A stretch of DNA of 64,000 nt from Dermatemys mawii. Taxonomy: Eukaryota; Chordata; Testudines; Dermatemydidae. Shown here one piece after another: positions 23,200-33,639 of this stretch (positions are counted from its first letter, which is position 1; every line of letters starts with the position of its first letter). A model generated the notes under the pieces. It had not been told where the DNA came from. It saw nothing but the letters and a program-made list of their open reading frames with translations, and made no database searches. A program made the translations under genes and the position numbers. The stretch is from NCBI GenBank assembly GCA_007922305.1, contig ML677387.1, positions 1,842,242 to 1,906,241 of the forward strand, in the 5' to 3' direction.

Positions 23200-23350
23200 G
23201 CTCCACTTACAGCACTAGCTTGTAGGAACTCCTGAGTTCTAATCCTGACTCTGAATGACCCTTTGTAATTCTGGGCAACCCTCTTAACCATTTACTGACT
23301 CAGTTTTCCCATCTGTAAAATGCCAAATTTACAAGGATATGAAGGTAACT
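23200..23350 (+). mobile_element. MIR/CORE-SINE-like element
   Basis: AACTCCTGAGTTCTAATCCT, ACTCAGTTTTCCCATCTGTA and AAATGCCAAATTTACAAGG follow the MIR core order on this strand. Confidence 0.65.
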
Positions 23351-23673
23351 AGGTTAGTTCAGGTTTGTGCCATGTATTATCATGATGGGGAATTATACAT
23401 GTGGCAAGATTTTCAAAAATGCTTAGCACCCAGCAGCTCCCATTGTTCCCAATAGGGGTGTGTGTGTGTCTGGCAGGGGAGCTCCCTGTTCTTCTCAGTG
23501 GGGGCGGTTGCATGCTGAGTGATTCTGAAAGTCAGGCCCATTATTTTTACCATATTGATGGTCAGTATATTTTCAGAATGAAGTGTACCAGAGTCAGCAC
23601 TGAGACGGTTACGGATCGATATTAAGATAATTGGTTTGGTAAGATTCAAGAAAGGTGTAGGCACAGATGAATA

Positions 23674-26420
23674 AGAATCATAGAACTGTAGGACTGAAAG
23701 GGACCTCGAGAAGTCATAAAGGCCACCTGCTGTGCTGAGGCAGGACCAAGTAAACCCAGATCATTACTGACAGCTATTTGTCCAGCCTGTTCTTAAACAT
23801 CCCCAGTGATGGGAATTCCACAACCTCTCTTGAACGCTTGCTCCAGAACTTAACTGTCCTTAGAGTTTGAAAGTTTTTCCTAATATCAAACTTCAATCTC
23901 CCTTGCTGCAGATTAAGCCCATTACTTCTTGTCCTACCTTCAGTGGACATGAGAACAACAGACCATCATCCTCTGTATAACAACCACCATTAGCATATTT
24001 GAAGACTGTTGTCAGGTCCCCTCTGTTTTCTTTTCTCAGGACTAAACATGCCCAGTTTTTTAACCTTTCCTCAGAGGTCAGGTTTTCTAAGTCTTCTATC
24101 ATTGTTGTTGCTCTTCTCTGGGCTCTCTCCAATTTATCCACATCTTTCCTTAAGTGGTGCCCAGAATGGACACAATATTCCAGCAGAGGCCTCACCAGCA
24201 CCAATTACCTCGTGTCTTATATACAATATTCCTGGGAATAAACCCTAGAATATCAACCTTTTTTGCAACTGCATCACATTATTGATTCATCTTCCATTTG
24301 CCATCCATTGTAATCCTCAGATCCTTTTCAGCAGTACTACCACCCAGCCAGTTATCTCCCACTTTGTAGTTTGGCATTGGATTTTTCCTTCCTTCCCTCC
24401 TTCACACTGCATTCAGACCAATTCTCTAATTTGCCAAGGTCATTTTGAAGTCCAATCCTGTTCTCCAACGTGCTTGCAACCCCTCCCATTTTGGTGTCAT
24501 CTGCAAATTTTATAAGCCTCCATTAGCCGAGTCATTAATGAAAATATTAGTATCAGTAAATAGTATCAGACCCAGGACAGGACAAGACAGGACAGACCCC
24601 TGTGGGACCTCACTAGAGACACCTCCAGTGTTCCAGCGAACCATTGATAACTATTCTTTGACACCGAGTTTTCAACCAGTTGTGCATCCACCTTAGAGTA
24701 ATTTAATTGAGACCACTTTTTCCTAGTTTGCTTATGAGAATATCATGTGGCACTGTGTCAAAAAGCCTTATCAAAATCAAGTGTTTCATATCTGTGGCTT
24801 CCCCCCATCCACTAGGCCAATAACCCCATCAAAGAAGGAAATTAGGCTGGTTTGACACGATTTACTCTTGACAAATCCATGCTGGCTATTCCTTATAATC
24901 CTGTTATGATCCAGGCACTTATAATATAATATGATTGTTTAATAATTTGTTTCAGTATCTTTCCAGGTACTGAAGTTCAGCTGACCCCAGGTCCTCTTTG
25001 TTCCCCTTTTTAAAGAGATGTACTAGTTTTCTCTTCCCCCCAGTCCTTTGGGACCTCAGCTTCCTCCAGCAGTTCTCAAAGATTCTAATGGTTCTGAGTT
25101 TGTTCCATTAGTGCCCCAGATGACTTTCATCAGGCCCTGCAAACTTGAATACATCCAATTTACCTAAATATTCTTGAACCTGTTCTTTCCCCTAGTTTGC
25201 CTTGTGTTCCTTCCCCCTTGTTTTTAATATTAATTATGCTGAGTACCTGGTCACCATTAACCTTTTTAGTGAAGACTGAAGCAAAATAGGCACTGACACC
25301 TCAGCCTTCTTCATATCATCAGTCACTAGCTCCTTTCCTGGCTAAGCAGACGACCTCTTGTCATGCTCTCACTTCTAATGTATAAACAGCCTCTTACTGC
25401 CTTTTATGTCTCTTCCTATGAATGATTCATTTTGTGCCTTAGCAATTTTGATTGTGTCCATACAAGCTTATGCTCTTTTTTGTGCTCCTCCTTAGCACTT
25501 CATGCATATTTATATTTTTTGTAGGATTCCTTTTTGATTTTCAGGTCATTAAGAAGTTCTGGATGGAGCCATATTGGCCCTGACTATTCTTCCTGTCTTC
25601 CCTTTGCATTGGGATGGTTTGCAGTTGTGCCTTTGATATTGTCTCCTTGAGAAACTGCCTCTTCTCCTGAACTCCTTTATGCCTTAGAGTTTCTTCCCAT
25701 GGGATCTTGCATGCCAGTTTTCAGGGTCTGTTAAAGTCAAAGTCTACTGTCCTTATTCTGCTGCTCTCACTCCGTCCTATCTTACAAGCACGAAATCTCT
25801 CATTTCACAGTCACTTTCAGCCAAACTGCCTTCCACCTTCAGATTCGCTACCAATTCCTCCCCATTGGTCAGAATCACATCTAAAAGGGCTGTCCCCTGC
25901 TTATTTCCTTCCTTTTCTGATACAAGAAGTTTTCCCCAGTAAATGCCAAGAATCGATGGGACATTTTGTATCGTGTGATATAACTACCCAGACACCTGTT
26001 GGAAAAGTAAAAGTCCCCCCATTGCTACCAGGTCTTGAATTTTGATTATTTCTACTATTTGTTTTACAAATGACTCATCTACCTCCTCTTTTTGATTTGG
26101 TGGCCTATAATAGACTCCTACCAGGATGTCACCCTTGCATTTCCCCATTTTATCTTTACCCAGACACTTTCGACCCGTCTGCCTCTCACCCCATTCTAGA
26201 CCTCAGAACAAGTGTATATATTCTTGACCTATAATACAACACTGCCTCCCTCTTTTCCCTGCCTGTCCTTCCTGAATAAGCCATAGCCCTCTATATGATA
26301 GTCAAGAGATTTATCCCACTATGTCTCAGGGATGCCAGTGAAATCATAATTTATCTTATTGTACTAATACTTTCAGTTCATCCTGTTTATTCATCATACT
26401 TCTTGCATTTGTTTATAGAC
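23674..26420 (-). mobile_element. CR1 LINE, about 2.7 kb
   Basis: The 3' UTR lies at the low coordinate (AGAATCATAGAACTGTAGG, GAAAGGGACCTCGAGAAG). Minus-strand translation gives RPLLEYCVHSGHHLRKDVDK, LERAQRRATTMIEDL and ENRGDLTTVFKYANGG, i.e. the end of ORF2. The DNA continues in CR1-like order through the region for the reverse-transcriptase domain to about 26.4 kb, but is peppered with stops. This is the longest LINE copy here. A short GGACA-type repeat (about 24573-24597) has expanded inside it. The 5' boundary is approximate. Confidence 0.85.
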
Positions 26421-27249
26421 GAATAGCATCTCTCTAACCTAGATATTTTATTTCAGTATATAGACTCTTATTGTTAAAACAGCCAGGAGAAAAATGAGTG
26501 TTTTGCCCAACCTGTCTCAGATTTATCTGCTAAATTTCATTCCCACGTATACTGAGGTTAACAAGACAGGTCTGGCTGTAATTTCCCCTGGGAAATGCCC
26601 ATATGACTAGCAAAAGCATTAGCGGGCCTTGCCAAGACTAGCGGAACCTAATTAAATAACAGCCATTGGTACAATTGTTCTAAGTGCTGCTCCCTTACTT
26701 CACTTCCACCTAAGTCCATAAATGACTCCACTGCAAGGGACAGAAGGCTGGGCGCAAAACTATGCAGAGACTCAGAGGTAGCAGGAAAGGAACCTTTCAG
26801 TGTGTTTGTTTTCTTGGTATATATTCTAGAGGACTTTGAATGTGCACATTTTACACGTGCCTTTTCCCCAGCCCAGCTGCCTCCACTGAGCCTGCATTCC
26901 TCTTCAGCACGTTCCTGGTGGAAGGAACTGTCCAAGCTGCAGCTCCCAGTGTGTGTGAATGATACAGTTCCATCTTCCCAGGCTCAATTAGCATCCAAAA
27001 TCAGAGCGAACAGCGTGCTGTGGCTCTGTGTGCTAGACATGAAGCTATGCAACATTTAAACCAACAACATTCAACCTACAGCAGATTTCAATCAAAAGCT
27101 ACTGCCGTTGAAACACTCCTGGGAGGTGGGGAGAGGAGGAAAGATCAGGGGGTGAAAATACCGGACTTACACCTTGCACAGGCTGCACAGAGCTGTTTGG
27201 CCCATCATCAGTCATAAGCTTGACGAGCTCATTCATTCAGCGCAGGGGG

Positions 27250-27405
27250 CTGGGAGGCAGAAGTTTTGCTTTCTGCTGGGCAAGGCACTTTTCTGAGCCC
27301 TAGTTGCCCCTCTGTGCATTAGGGAGTAATACTTACCTCCCCGAGGGGCTGCAAGCTCAGCCAGTGTTTGTAAAGTGCCTTGAGAGGCTGGGACAAAGAG
27401 GCAGG
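27250..27405 (+). mobile_element. MIR/CORE-SINE-like element
   Basis: GCTGGGCAAGGCACTTTTCT, CTAGTTGCCCCTCTGTGCAT, AATACTTACCTCCCCGAGG and GTAAAGTGCCTTGAGAGG are a forward MIR core and 3' part. It lies about 340 bp before the candidate promoter at 27744. Confidence 0.6.
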
Positions 27406-27743
27406 CAAGGAGCTGTTATTCAAAAGAACAATCACATCCCCACACTTTCAAGTCATGCCGAAATAAATGCATGTGCATGATCGAGCCAGGTCTGAGCTTC
27501 CTAAACCACGGTGATTCAGTGCGATGCTTTGATTTAAATTGCCTTGTCTCTTTAAGGGAGACGTTTAGAAAAAGGTTGTTAGACCAAAAGATTTGAACAA
27601 GGGCAGAGTGAGAAGGAACGGGGTCTTTCAGGAGGAGGAGAGAGAGGAGAGAGAAAGTGACAGAGACACTCACACCAAAAGGTGCTTCTAACTGGTCTCT
27701 TTGCATTTAGAAGCCTTTCCAGTGACATCACTGTTCTTGTCTT

Positions 27744-27752
27744 TATAATAAA
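27744..27752 (+). promoter_or_regulatory. Candidate TATA box of an upstream NPFFR1 promoter
   Basis: TATAATAAA lies in non-repetitive sequence, with a CRE/AP-1-like TGACATCA about 20 nt upstream (27723-27730). A start site would fall near 27775, and a strong splice donor follows at 28026/28027. The link to NPFFR1 is inference from position (5.6 kb upstream, same strand) only. Confidence 0.22.
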
Positions 27753-27774
27753 GGGGACCTAGGAGTCTGCATTC

Positions 27775-28026
27775 AGTCTGAGCTGAGGCAGATAAGCATA
27801 TTAGAAACAACTACACCTCCCATCTATCACCACAGAGCAGCTCGCATTTTATTTCCACCATGGATGGAGGGGTGAAGTTTAGATAATTTAGAGATCAGAC
27901 CTCGCTTTCTTTTTCTTTTTTTATTCGTCATTCTTCTTGCCCTGGAAATAGAAGATTTTAAATGGGAAGTTGGTAGCTTCTTCTGCCAGCCTGGAAGGAG
28001 GATTCCCTCAATTCCTAGAGGACACA
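27775..28026 (+). other. Candidate non-coding first exon of NPFFR1
   Basis: The stretch between the possible TATA box and a consensus donor ACACAG|GTAAGA (exon end at 28026) is free of recognised repeats and has no long open frame on this strand. It could be the 5' UTR exon that pairs with the acceptor at 33306, leaving a 5.3-kb first intron carrying a CR1 and a hAT-like element. This is speculative. Confidence 0.2.
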
Positions 28027-28029
28027 GGT

Positions 28030-29859
28030 AAGAAACTAAATAATTCCTGATATTCTGCAGAGCTGCCCTGTGGAGACGTGGTGCTATTCTCCTGACAGCT
28101 GAAATGGATGCAAAATCTGTCTCCCGCCCCTAATATCAAGAATGACGAAGAAATAGATGTTGTAGGTATTTTCTGTTTCCCGGTAAGTGAGGGGTCATTG
28201 ATCAACAAAGCAGAAAGAGACTCAGTGAAATAATTTGCACTAATAACTTCTCAAAATCAGAACAAATCCCTCCCTGGATCAGACAAAAACATGCTGTAAA
28301 TGTTGCAGGGAACTTTGAAAGCTCTATCAGATGAACATGATCTATTTCTACTTCCTTAATGGTCAAAATCAATTCACTGGAGCCACCAGTTAACTACCGG
28401 GCTCTGCATCCTTCAGCCTGTGCATAGAATGAAATCCTGAGGGTTGGTGCTTGCTGTGTGAGCGGAGCTATAGCCTTAGACGTAGAAGGAGTGTGAAGGG
28501 AACAGCTCATATTTTTGTACAGCTGATTAGGGCTCTGAAGATTATGACAATCACTGCTCTGTGTTTATCGATTAAGATTAAATCAGCAGAACATTTGTTC
28601 GGCAGGTGGTTGAGTAAGAAGAGAGAACTGCCTGCATGTCTTGAGCTCCAGGCCATCCGTAACCTCACTCTTTGGTGCCAACGGTAGCGGTTCTGTTCCC
28701 AACGGGAGGGAAATGGGTGCATGCGGAAGATACTTCAACAAGGGGTGCAGCTTGGAGAGCCTAGATGAACTCCTGAGTGCCCTGGAACAAGGCATAATAA
28801 GGAGCCAGCCACACAAAGGGGAAAAGGCTCCTGCCTGCTTGGCTTTGCCCTTCAGAGTTGGGTGTGTGGCATTCCCCGGGGGAGAGCACTGTAGCTCCAG
28901 AGAGTGGGGGAGAATTACACACCGCAAGACAGTGGGGATCAGACGGGGATGGGCCATGCCAGGAATTTAGCCATTTGAGGTGCTGGGCAGACAATTCTCA
29001 GCACATGGGCAGCACCAGGATGGCCAGGAAAGTTATAGATCAGTGGCTTGATCATACTGGGGCCTTCTGCACAAGGGTGTTTGTGGGTATGTAGGGGGGA
29101 GCGAGGAGTAAGGACTATTGCACCCTCTGTGTGTGGCCTGTTTTAGAGTCACATGGATTGGGGCCCTGGCAGGTAGGGATGCTTCCCTGGGAACAGCTGG
29201 ATAGAGAGTGGACAAGAGGACAAAGCCCTGGTTCTCTGTGGGTCCCTGAGAGCTGGCTGGCTGGCTGCCTGGGGAGTACACCGCACCCTGGAAAGGGCTA
29301 TCGCTGACAGCACCCCGGCGGGCACCGGTGGGGAATGGTGGGAGTCCGTGCCATAGAGAAACCTCTCCGAGGATCATGCGCCTTGTACTTCCCCACTGAC
29401 CGATCCTCGGGGCTGTGCCTGGAAGTGCGACCGGGCCTGTAGGGACGGCTTGGGGAGGGAGTTTGGACAGGGCTTAGAGCAAGTGTCTGGAAATCTCCCC
29501 GGAGTGAGCCTGACAGCTTAAAACCGACACTCAGACCAGAGAGTGATAGCACGAGACATCCCAGGACCCCACTTTGTCTGGCCAAAGCTTTCAGGGCATT
29601 CTCTCAGCCCAGAGCGGCCTGCTCGTGCCCCTCAGTAGGATGCTCATCGTGTTCCCACTGTAACACGGTGCTTTGCTCAGGGGCAACTCAGCTGGCGAAT
29701 AATAGACACACATGAAAAAGGCCTCTTATGTCCTGTGTGGCCCAGCTCCTGTAAGGGGGGCGGGAGCAGGAGGGGATTGTTCATCCGCTCTAGTTTGTAT
29801 TTTCGAATGCAAATGTTGTAGAAAATCTCATCCAAATGCATGAGGCATCTATCTACCCA
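28030..29859. other. Probable NPFFR1 5' intron or upstream DNA, no exon recognised
   Basis: Single-copy-looking sequence with short overlapping frames in both strands (notably 28583-29585). None resembles LRRC20, PPA1 or other genes I would expect near NPFFR1. Confidence 0.5.
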
Positions 29860-31275
29860 TCCACCCTGGAGATACTGGGCTGGAAGAGACCTTGCAAGGC
29901 CACTGAGTCCAGCCCCTGCCCTTGTCAGGACCAGATGAACCTAGCCCATCCCTGACAGGTGTTTGTCCAGGCTGTTCTTAAAAATCTCCAAAGAGAGGAT
30001 TCCACCACCTCCCTTGGGAGCCTGGTCCAGAACTTAACTACCCCGAGAGTTAGAAAGTTTTTCCTGATATCTAACTTCAGTCTCCCTGCTGCAGATTAAG
30101 CCCATCTCTTCTTGTCCTCCCTTCAGTGGACATGAGAACAAGTGATCACTGTCCTCTTTATAACAACCTGATATATTTGGAAACTGTCATCAGCCTCTAC
30201 CCGCCCCTACCCCACCTTCTCTCCTCTAGACTCAACATTCCCAATTCTTTCAACCTTCCCCCTTAGGTCAGGTTTTCTAAACCTTTTATAATTTTTGTTA
30301 CTATCCTCTGGCCTCTGTCAAATTTGTTCACATCTTTCCTGAAGTGTGGTACCCAAAACTGGACAGGGTCCTCCAGCGTGGGCCTCACCAGTGCCATATA
30401 CCCTGGATAATTACCGTCCGTGTCTTACACCACTCTTGTTATACAGCCCCTACATTGACTCCTTCTACAGGAGAGGCACTCTAACTCGTACCATTGCCTC
30501 GCTTGTTATTCCTCTCTATGTAGCTGTGCATTTGATTTTTCCTTCTTACATGCAGTACTTTGTCATTATTGAATTTCCTCTTATTGATTTTAGACCCATT
30601 CCTTAATTTATCAAAATATTTTTGAATTCTAATCCTGTCTTCCAATGTGCTTGCAATCCTTCCCATCTTGGAGTCATCTGCAGATTTTATAAGCTTACTC
30701 TCCACTCCATCATTTAAGTCATTAATGAAAATATTGAGTAGCACCAGACCCTGGCCAGACCCCTGTGGGATATCACTTGAGAAATTCTCCCATCTAGTAA
30801 AGAAAACGAGGAATACTTGTGGCACCTTAGAGAGTAACCAATTTATTTCAGCATAAATTAAAACATAAATAAACTGGTTAGTCTCAAGGTGCCACAAGTA
30901 TTCCTTGCTTTCTTTCCAGATACAGACTAACACGGCTGCTAATCTTAAACCTCCCATCTAGTGACGGCCAAGCATTAATATCTACTCCTGAATAGGGTTT
31001 TTCAACCAGGTGTGCACCCACCTTAGAGAAACTAAATCTAGATCATATTTCCCTGATTTGCTGATGAGAATATCATGTGGAGTGGGTCAAAGTCAAGATA
31101 AACACAGCTACTCCTCCACCCCTACACACTAGGCTGGCTACCCTGTGAAAGAGGGAAATTACTTTGGTTTGACATGATTTACTCTTGACAAATCCCTGGC
31201 TATTCCTTGAAACCCTGTTATCCTCTGTGTTTGAACAAACGGATTGTTTAATAATTTGTTTTGGTATCTATCCAG
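29860..31275 (-). mobile_element. CR1 LINE with reverse-transcriptase remnant, split by a nested insertion
   Basis: The 3' part is at the low end (CTGGAAGAGACCTTGCAAGG...). On the minus strand about 30775-30550 reads GSGQGLVLLNIFINDLNDG and KSADDSKMG, the reverse-transcriptase block that in CR1 normally reads F/YADD; a serine replaces the aromatic residue, so the copy is dead even apart from its stops. A 152-bp foreign insertion (30799-30950) with a 12-bp target duplication interrupts it. The CR1 resumes at 30963. Confidence 0.88.
30799..30950. mobile_element. Palindromic 152-bp insertion (two inverted repeat copies) inside CR1
   Basis: Left arm GAGGAATACTTGTGGCACCT TAGAGAGTAACCAATTTATT and right arm AATAAACTGGTTAGTCTCAA GGTGCCACAAGTATTCCTT are inverted copies of one sequence, meeting at an AT-rich centre. 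The right arm continues into AGATACAGACTAACACGGCT, the complement of the motif in the 19901 element, so it is the same family. Both sides carry the perfect 12-bp duplication CTCCCATCTAGT (30787-30798 and 30951-30962), so this is a single insertion event. Confidence 0.8.
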
Positions 31276-32337
31276 CCTCCCTCCCGCCCCATACAGATCT
31301 ATCTAGATTGCAAGCTGTCAGTGCCTAGTGCAATGAGGTCCTGATCCCTTTGAGGCTGATATGTGCAATACCAAAAAAGTCTACCTAGCTACATCCCTCT
31401 GCTGGAAATCCTCTGTCCCTGGAGTAGCGAGGCACTCTCTCTTTCAATGAAGGACTAGAGCAGGATGCTTGCGTTCCTTTCTTCACTACATGCCTATTAT
31501 TAAACGTCCTTTGCTCTTTAACATGCAGTGGCAATAAAAGTGGGACAAGCCCCGGAGAAAGGATGGGCCATGCCATATCTTCAGCCTGAACCTGAATGTC
31601 CCCACACAATTGTATAGCTCTGCAGCCCGAGCCCAAGTCAGCTGACCCGGGCCAGCCTCAGCTCTGTTGCATTAGCTACCCCAAAACCAAGGCCCTTTGC
31701 TCCTTCAGAGCTCTAGGGCCCCTCCCCTCATGATGTTGGACACCACTGATGGGGCCTCATTGCTGGTTTCTGTGCAGAAGGTATTATGCTGTTGTGAGGG
31801 TCTGACTCTCTCTTGTTGAGCAAAGACATCAGCGGATAACTCAGGCATTGAGAGCCAATTTGCATGCAAATCTCCTTTAGGGAAGAGAAAACACTTGAAA
31901 GGCAAGGCATGGAATTAGTCTGTAAACAGAAGGGCAGACCTTGACCTGGTGTAGACAATCAGAGCTGTATTGGCTTCAGGGGAGCTCTGGCAATCTACAC
32001 CAGCTGAGGATCTGCCTTATTGTGGCACCAGCTCATTAAAAGGCATAATAATTACACAGCAGAGCTGCACCGCCCACTCCCACGGTGTCATTGTGCTCAC
32101 CCTCATTATGTACATAAACTAATTACACTAATGCAATAATGGAATGCCAATTATGCAGATGACTTTTCTGCTGGGTGGATTTTCCCTTCAGCCTTGCCTC
32201 TCCTATTAATGTTCTGCCTATGAGTTAACAAGTTGTTTACTTCATTTGACACATTCCAAGCTGTTTTGAACATATCTGGGGAAATTGTCTTGTACAAAAA
32301 TATTCCTTTTCTCATTTCTCTAGCTTTCACTGATCCA
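31276..32337. other. Upstream DNA between CR1 and the hAT-like element
   Basis: Begins with an L2/MIR-type tail (31290-31370), then unrecognised sequence. No exon with a convincing donor was found. Confidence 0.5.
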
Positions 32338-32345
32338 CCTCTACT

Positions 32346-33118
32346 CAGGGCTGGTGCAAGGATATTTTGTGCCCTAGGTGAAACTTCCACCTTGTGTCCC
32401 CCATTGCTTTCCCTTCCCCCCGGAGTGTCGCTTATTATAAACTTTCAAAATACTTTCAAAAATACACCCTTTTTAGTCACACATACTTCCTTTCTTCATT
32501 CTTTCATATCAAAATCTACTACATTTTATTCTACATTTAGAATATCCAATAACTGTTATTAATGCAATTTATAGAATTAGAATGGTGGATACTCCGCCAT
32601 ACAACAACAACTGACAATATCAATATGACAGATTTCAACAACCTACATGCATATTCGCACATAAACATATGCACTCAAATACTTAACATACACACACAAT
32701 TGACACAAAGTATTAGCAAAATAATGCAAAAGCACTCGCCAGAGTCTTAGATCTGAAACAACTCAACAAAAATAGTCCACCTCAGTCGACAGCCTCCGAA
32801 AACTAGTAAACTGAGCATTGTAAACAGCCTGTCAGAACGGGTAACGGCTGCATGCGACGAGAGAAATAACGTCATTGCCGCTTTGTACAGTAATGAAGCA
32901 AACTGCTTGTGCCTACTACACAGAGCTGGCCTAGGCTATAGCTGTAATGTACGAGAGAATGACAAGTTAAAATGTATGTTCAGCAACGTTTCTCTTTTCT
33001 TTGGTCATTCATTTTCCAGAAATAGTGTAAAAAAAATTTTGGGCATCACTTTTTGGCGCCCCCAAATCTTGGCGCCCTAGGCAGCTGCCAAGTTCGCCTA
33101 GTGGTTACATCAGCCCTG
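32346..33118. mobile_element. 773-bp non-autonomous hAT-like transposon upstream of NPFFR1
   Basis: Starts CAGGGCTGGTGCAAGG and ends CATCAGCCCTG; the right end read inward, CAGGGCTGATGTAACC, pairs with the left. Extended subterminal inverted pieces (GTGCCCTAGGTGAA on the left, CGCCCTAGGCAGCTGCCAAG on the right) are also visible. Flanks CCTCTACT (32338-32345) and CCTCTACC (33119-33126) match 7 of 8, a hAT-type 8-bp target duplication. There is no transposase frame. It ends 188 bp before the probable acceptor of the first coding exon. Confidence 0.82.
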
Positions 33119-33279
33119 CCTCTACCTGTTTCTGCATCTATTCCCAGTCACATCTATCTCTGCCCATGCCTATCTCTGTCTCTATATCTGCACCACACTG
33201 ATACCCATTGTTTCTGAGTGTCCTGTCACAAACCTTCTTCCAACTTGAAACTTCTCTGTTGTCAAAACACTGAAATTCC

Positions 33280-33306
33280 CATAATTCTTCTATTGGTCTT
33301 TCACAG
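33280..33306 (+). promoter_or_regulatory. Probable splice acceptor before the first coding exon
   Basis: A pyrimidine-rich run leads to TCTTTCACAG, with AG at 33305-33306, 24 nt before the ATG. This suggests the ATG exon starts at 33307 and that NPFFR1 has at least one upstream non-coding exon. No core promoter is evident directly before the ATG; a hAT-like transposon occupies the region to 33118. Confidence 0.5.
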
Positions 33307-33329
33307 CTGAGCAAAATTCCTGCCAGGCC

Positions 33330-33639
33330 ATGGATGGCCCCAGGATGGAGTCAGAAGGCAGAATCAACAAGACAATCTCTTCTTTAATGAGCCACAAAAG
33401 GAACTTGACATATTCGCCCTACTACCAGCACTCCCCGCCTGTTGCCACTATCTATATAATCTCCTACTTGTTTATCTTCGCCCTGTGTATGGTTGGAAAC
33501 AGTCTGGTTTGCTTCATTGTGCTGAAGAATAGTCGGATGAGAACAGTCACCAACCTCTTTATCCTCAACCTAGCCATCAGCGACCTGCTGGTTGGGATAT
33601 TTTGTGTGCCCACCACACTCGTGGACAATTTAATCACAG
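33330..33639 (+). CDS. NPFFR1: NPFFR1 coding exon 1 (N-terminus, TM1, TM2)
   Basis: This exon encodes residues 1-103 plus the first base of codon 104. The ATG at 33330 has G at -3 and G at +4, a strong Kozak context; a second in-frame ATG at 33345 (Met6) is also well placed, so the exact start is not certain. The extracellular N-terminus has two glycosylation sequons (NKT, NLT) and no obvious signal peptide, as is usual for this family. The donor is ACAG|GTAAGG at 33639/33640; reading on into the intron reaches a stop after a few codons. Confidence 0.93.

Noticed and set aside
1..33000. Exons of LRRC20 expected upstream by synteny
   Set aside because: No leucine-rich-repeat peptide is visible in any frame; it may lie outside the window.
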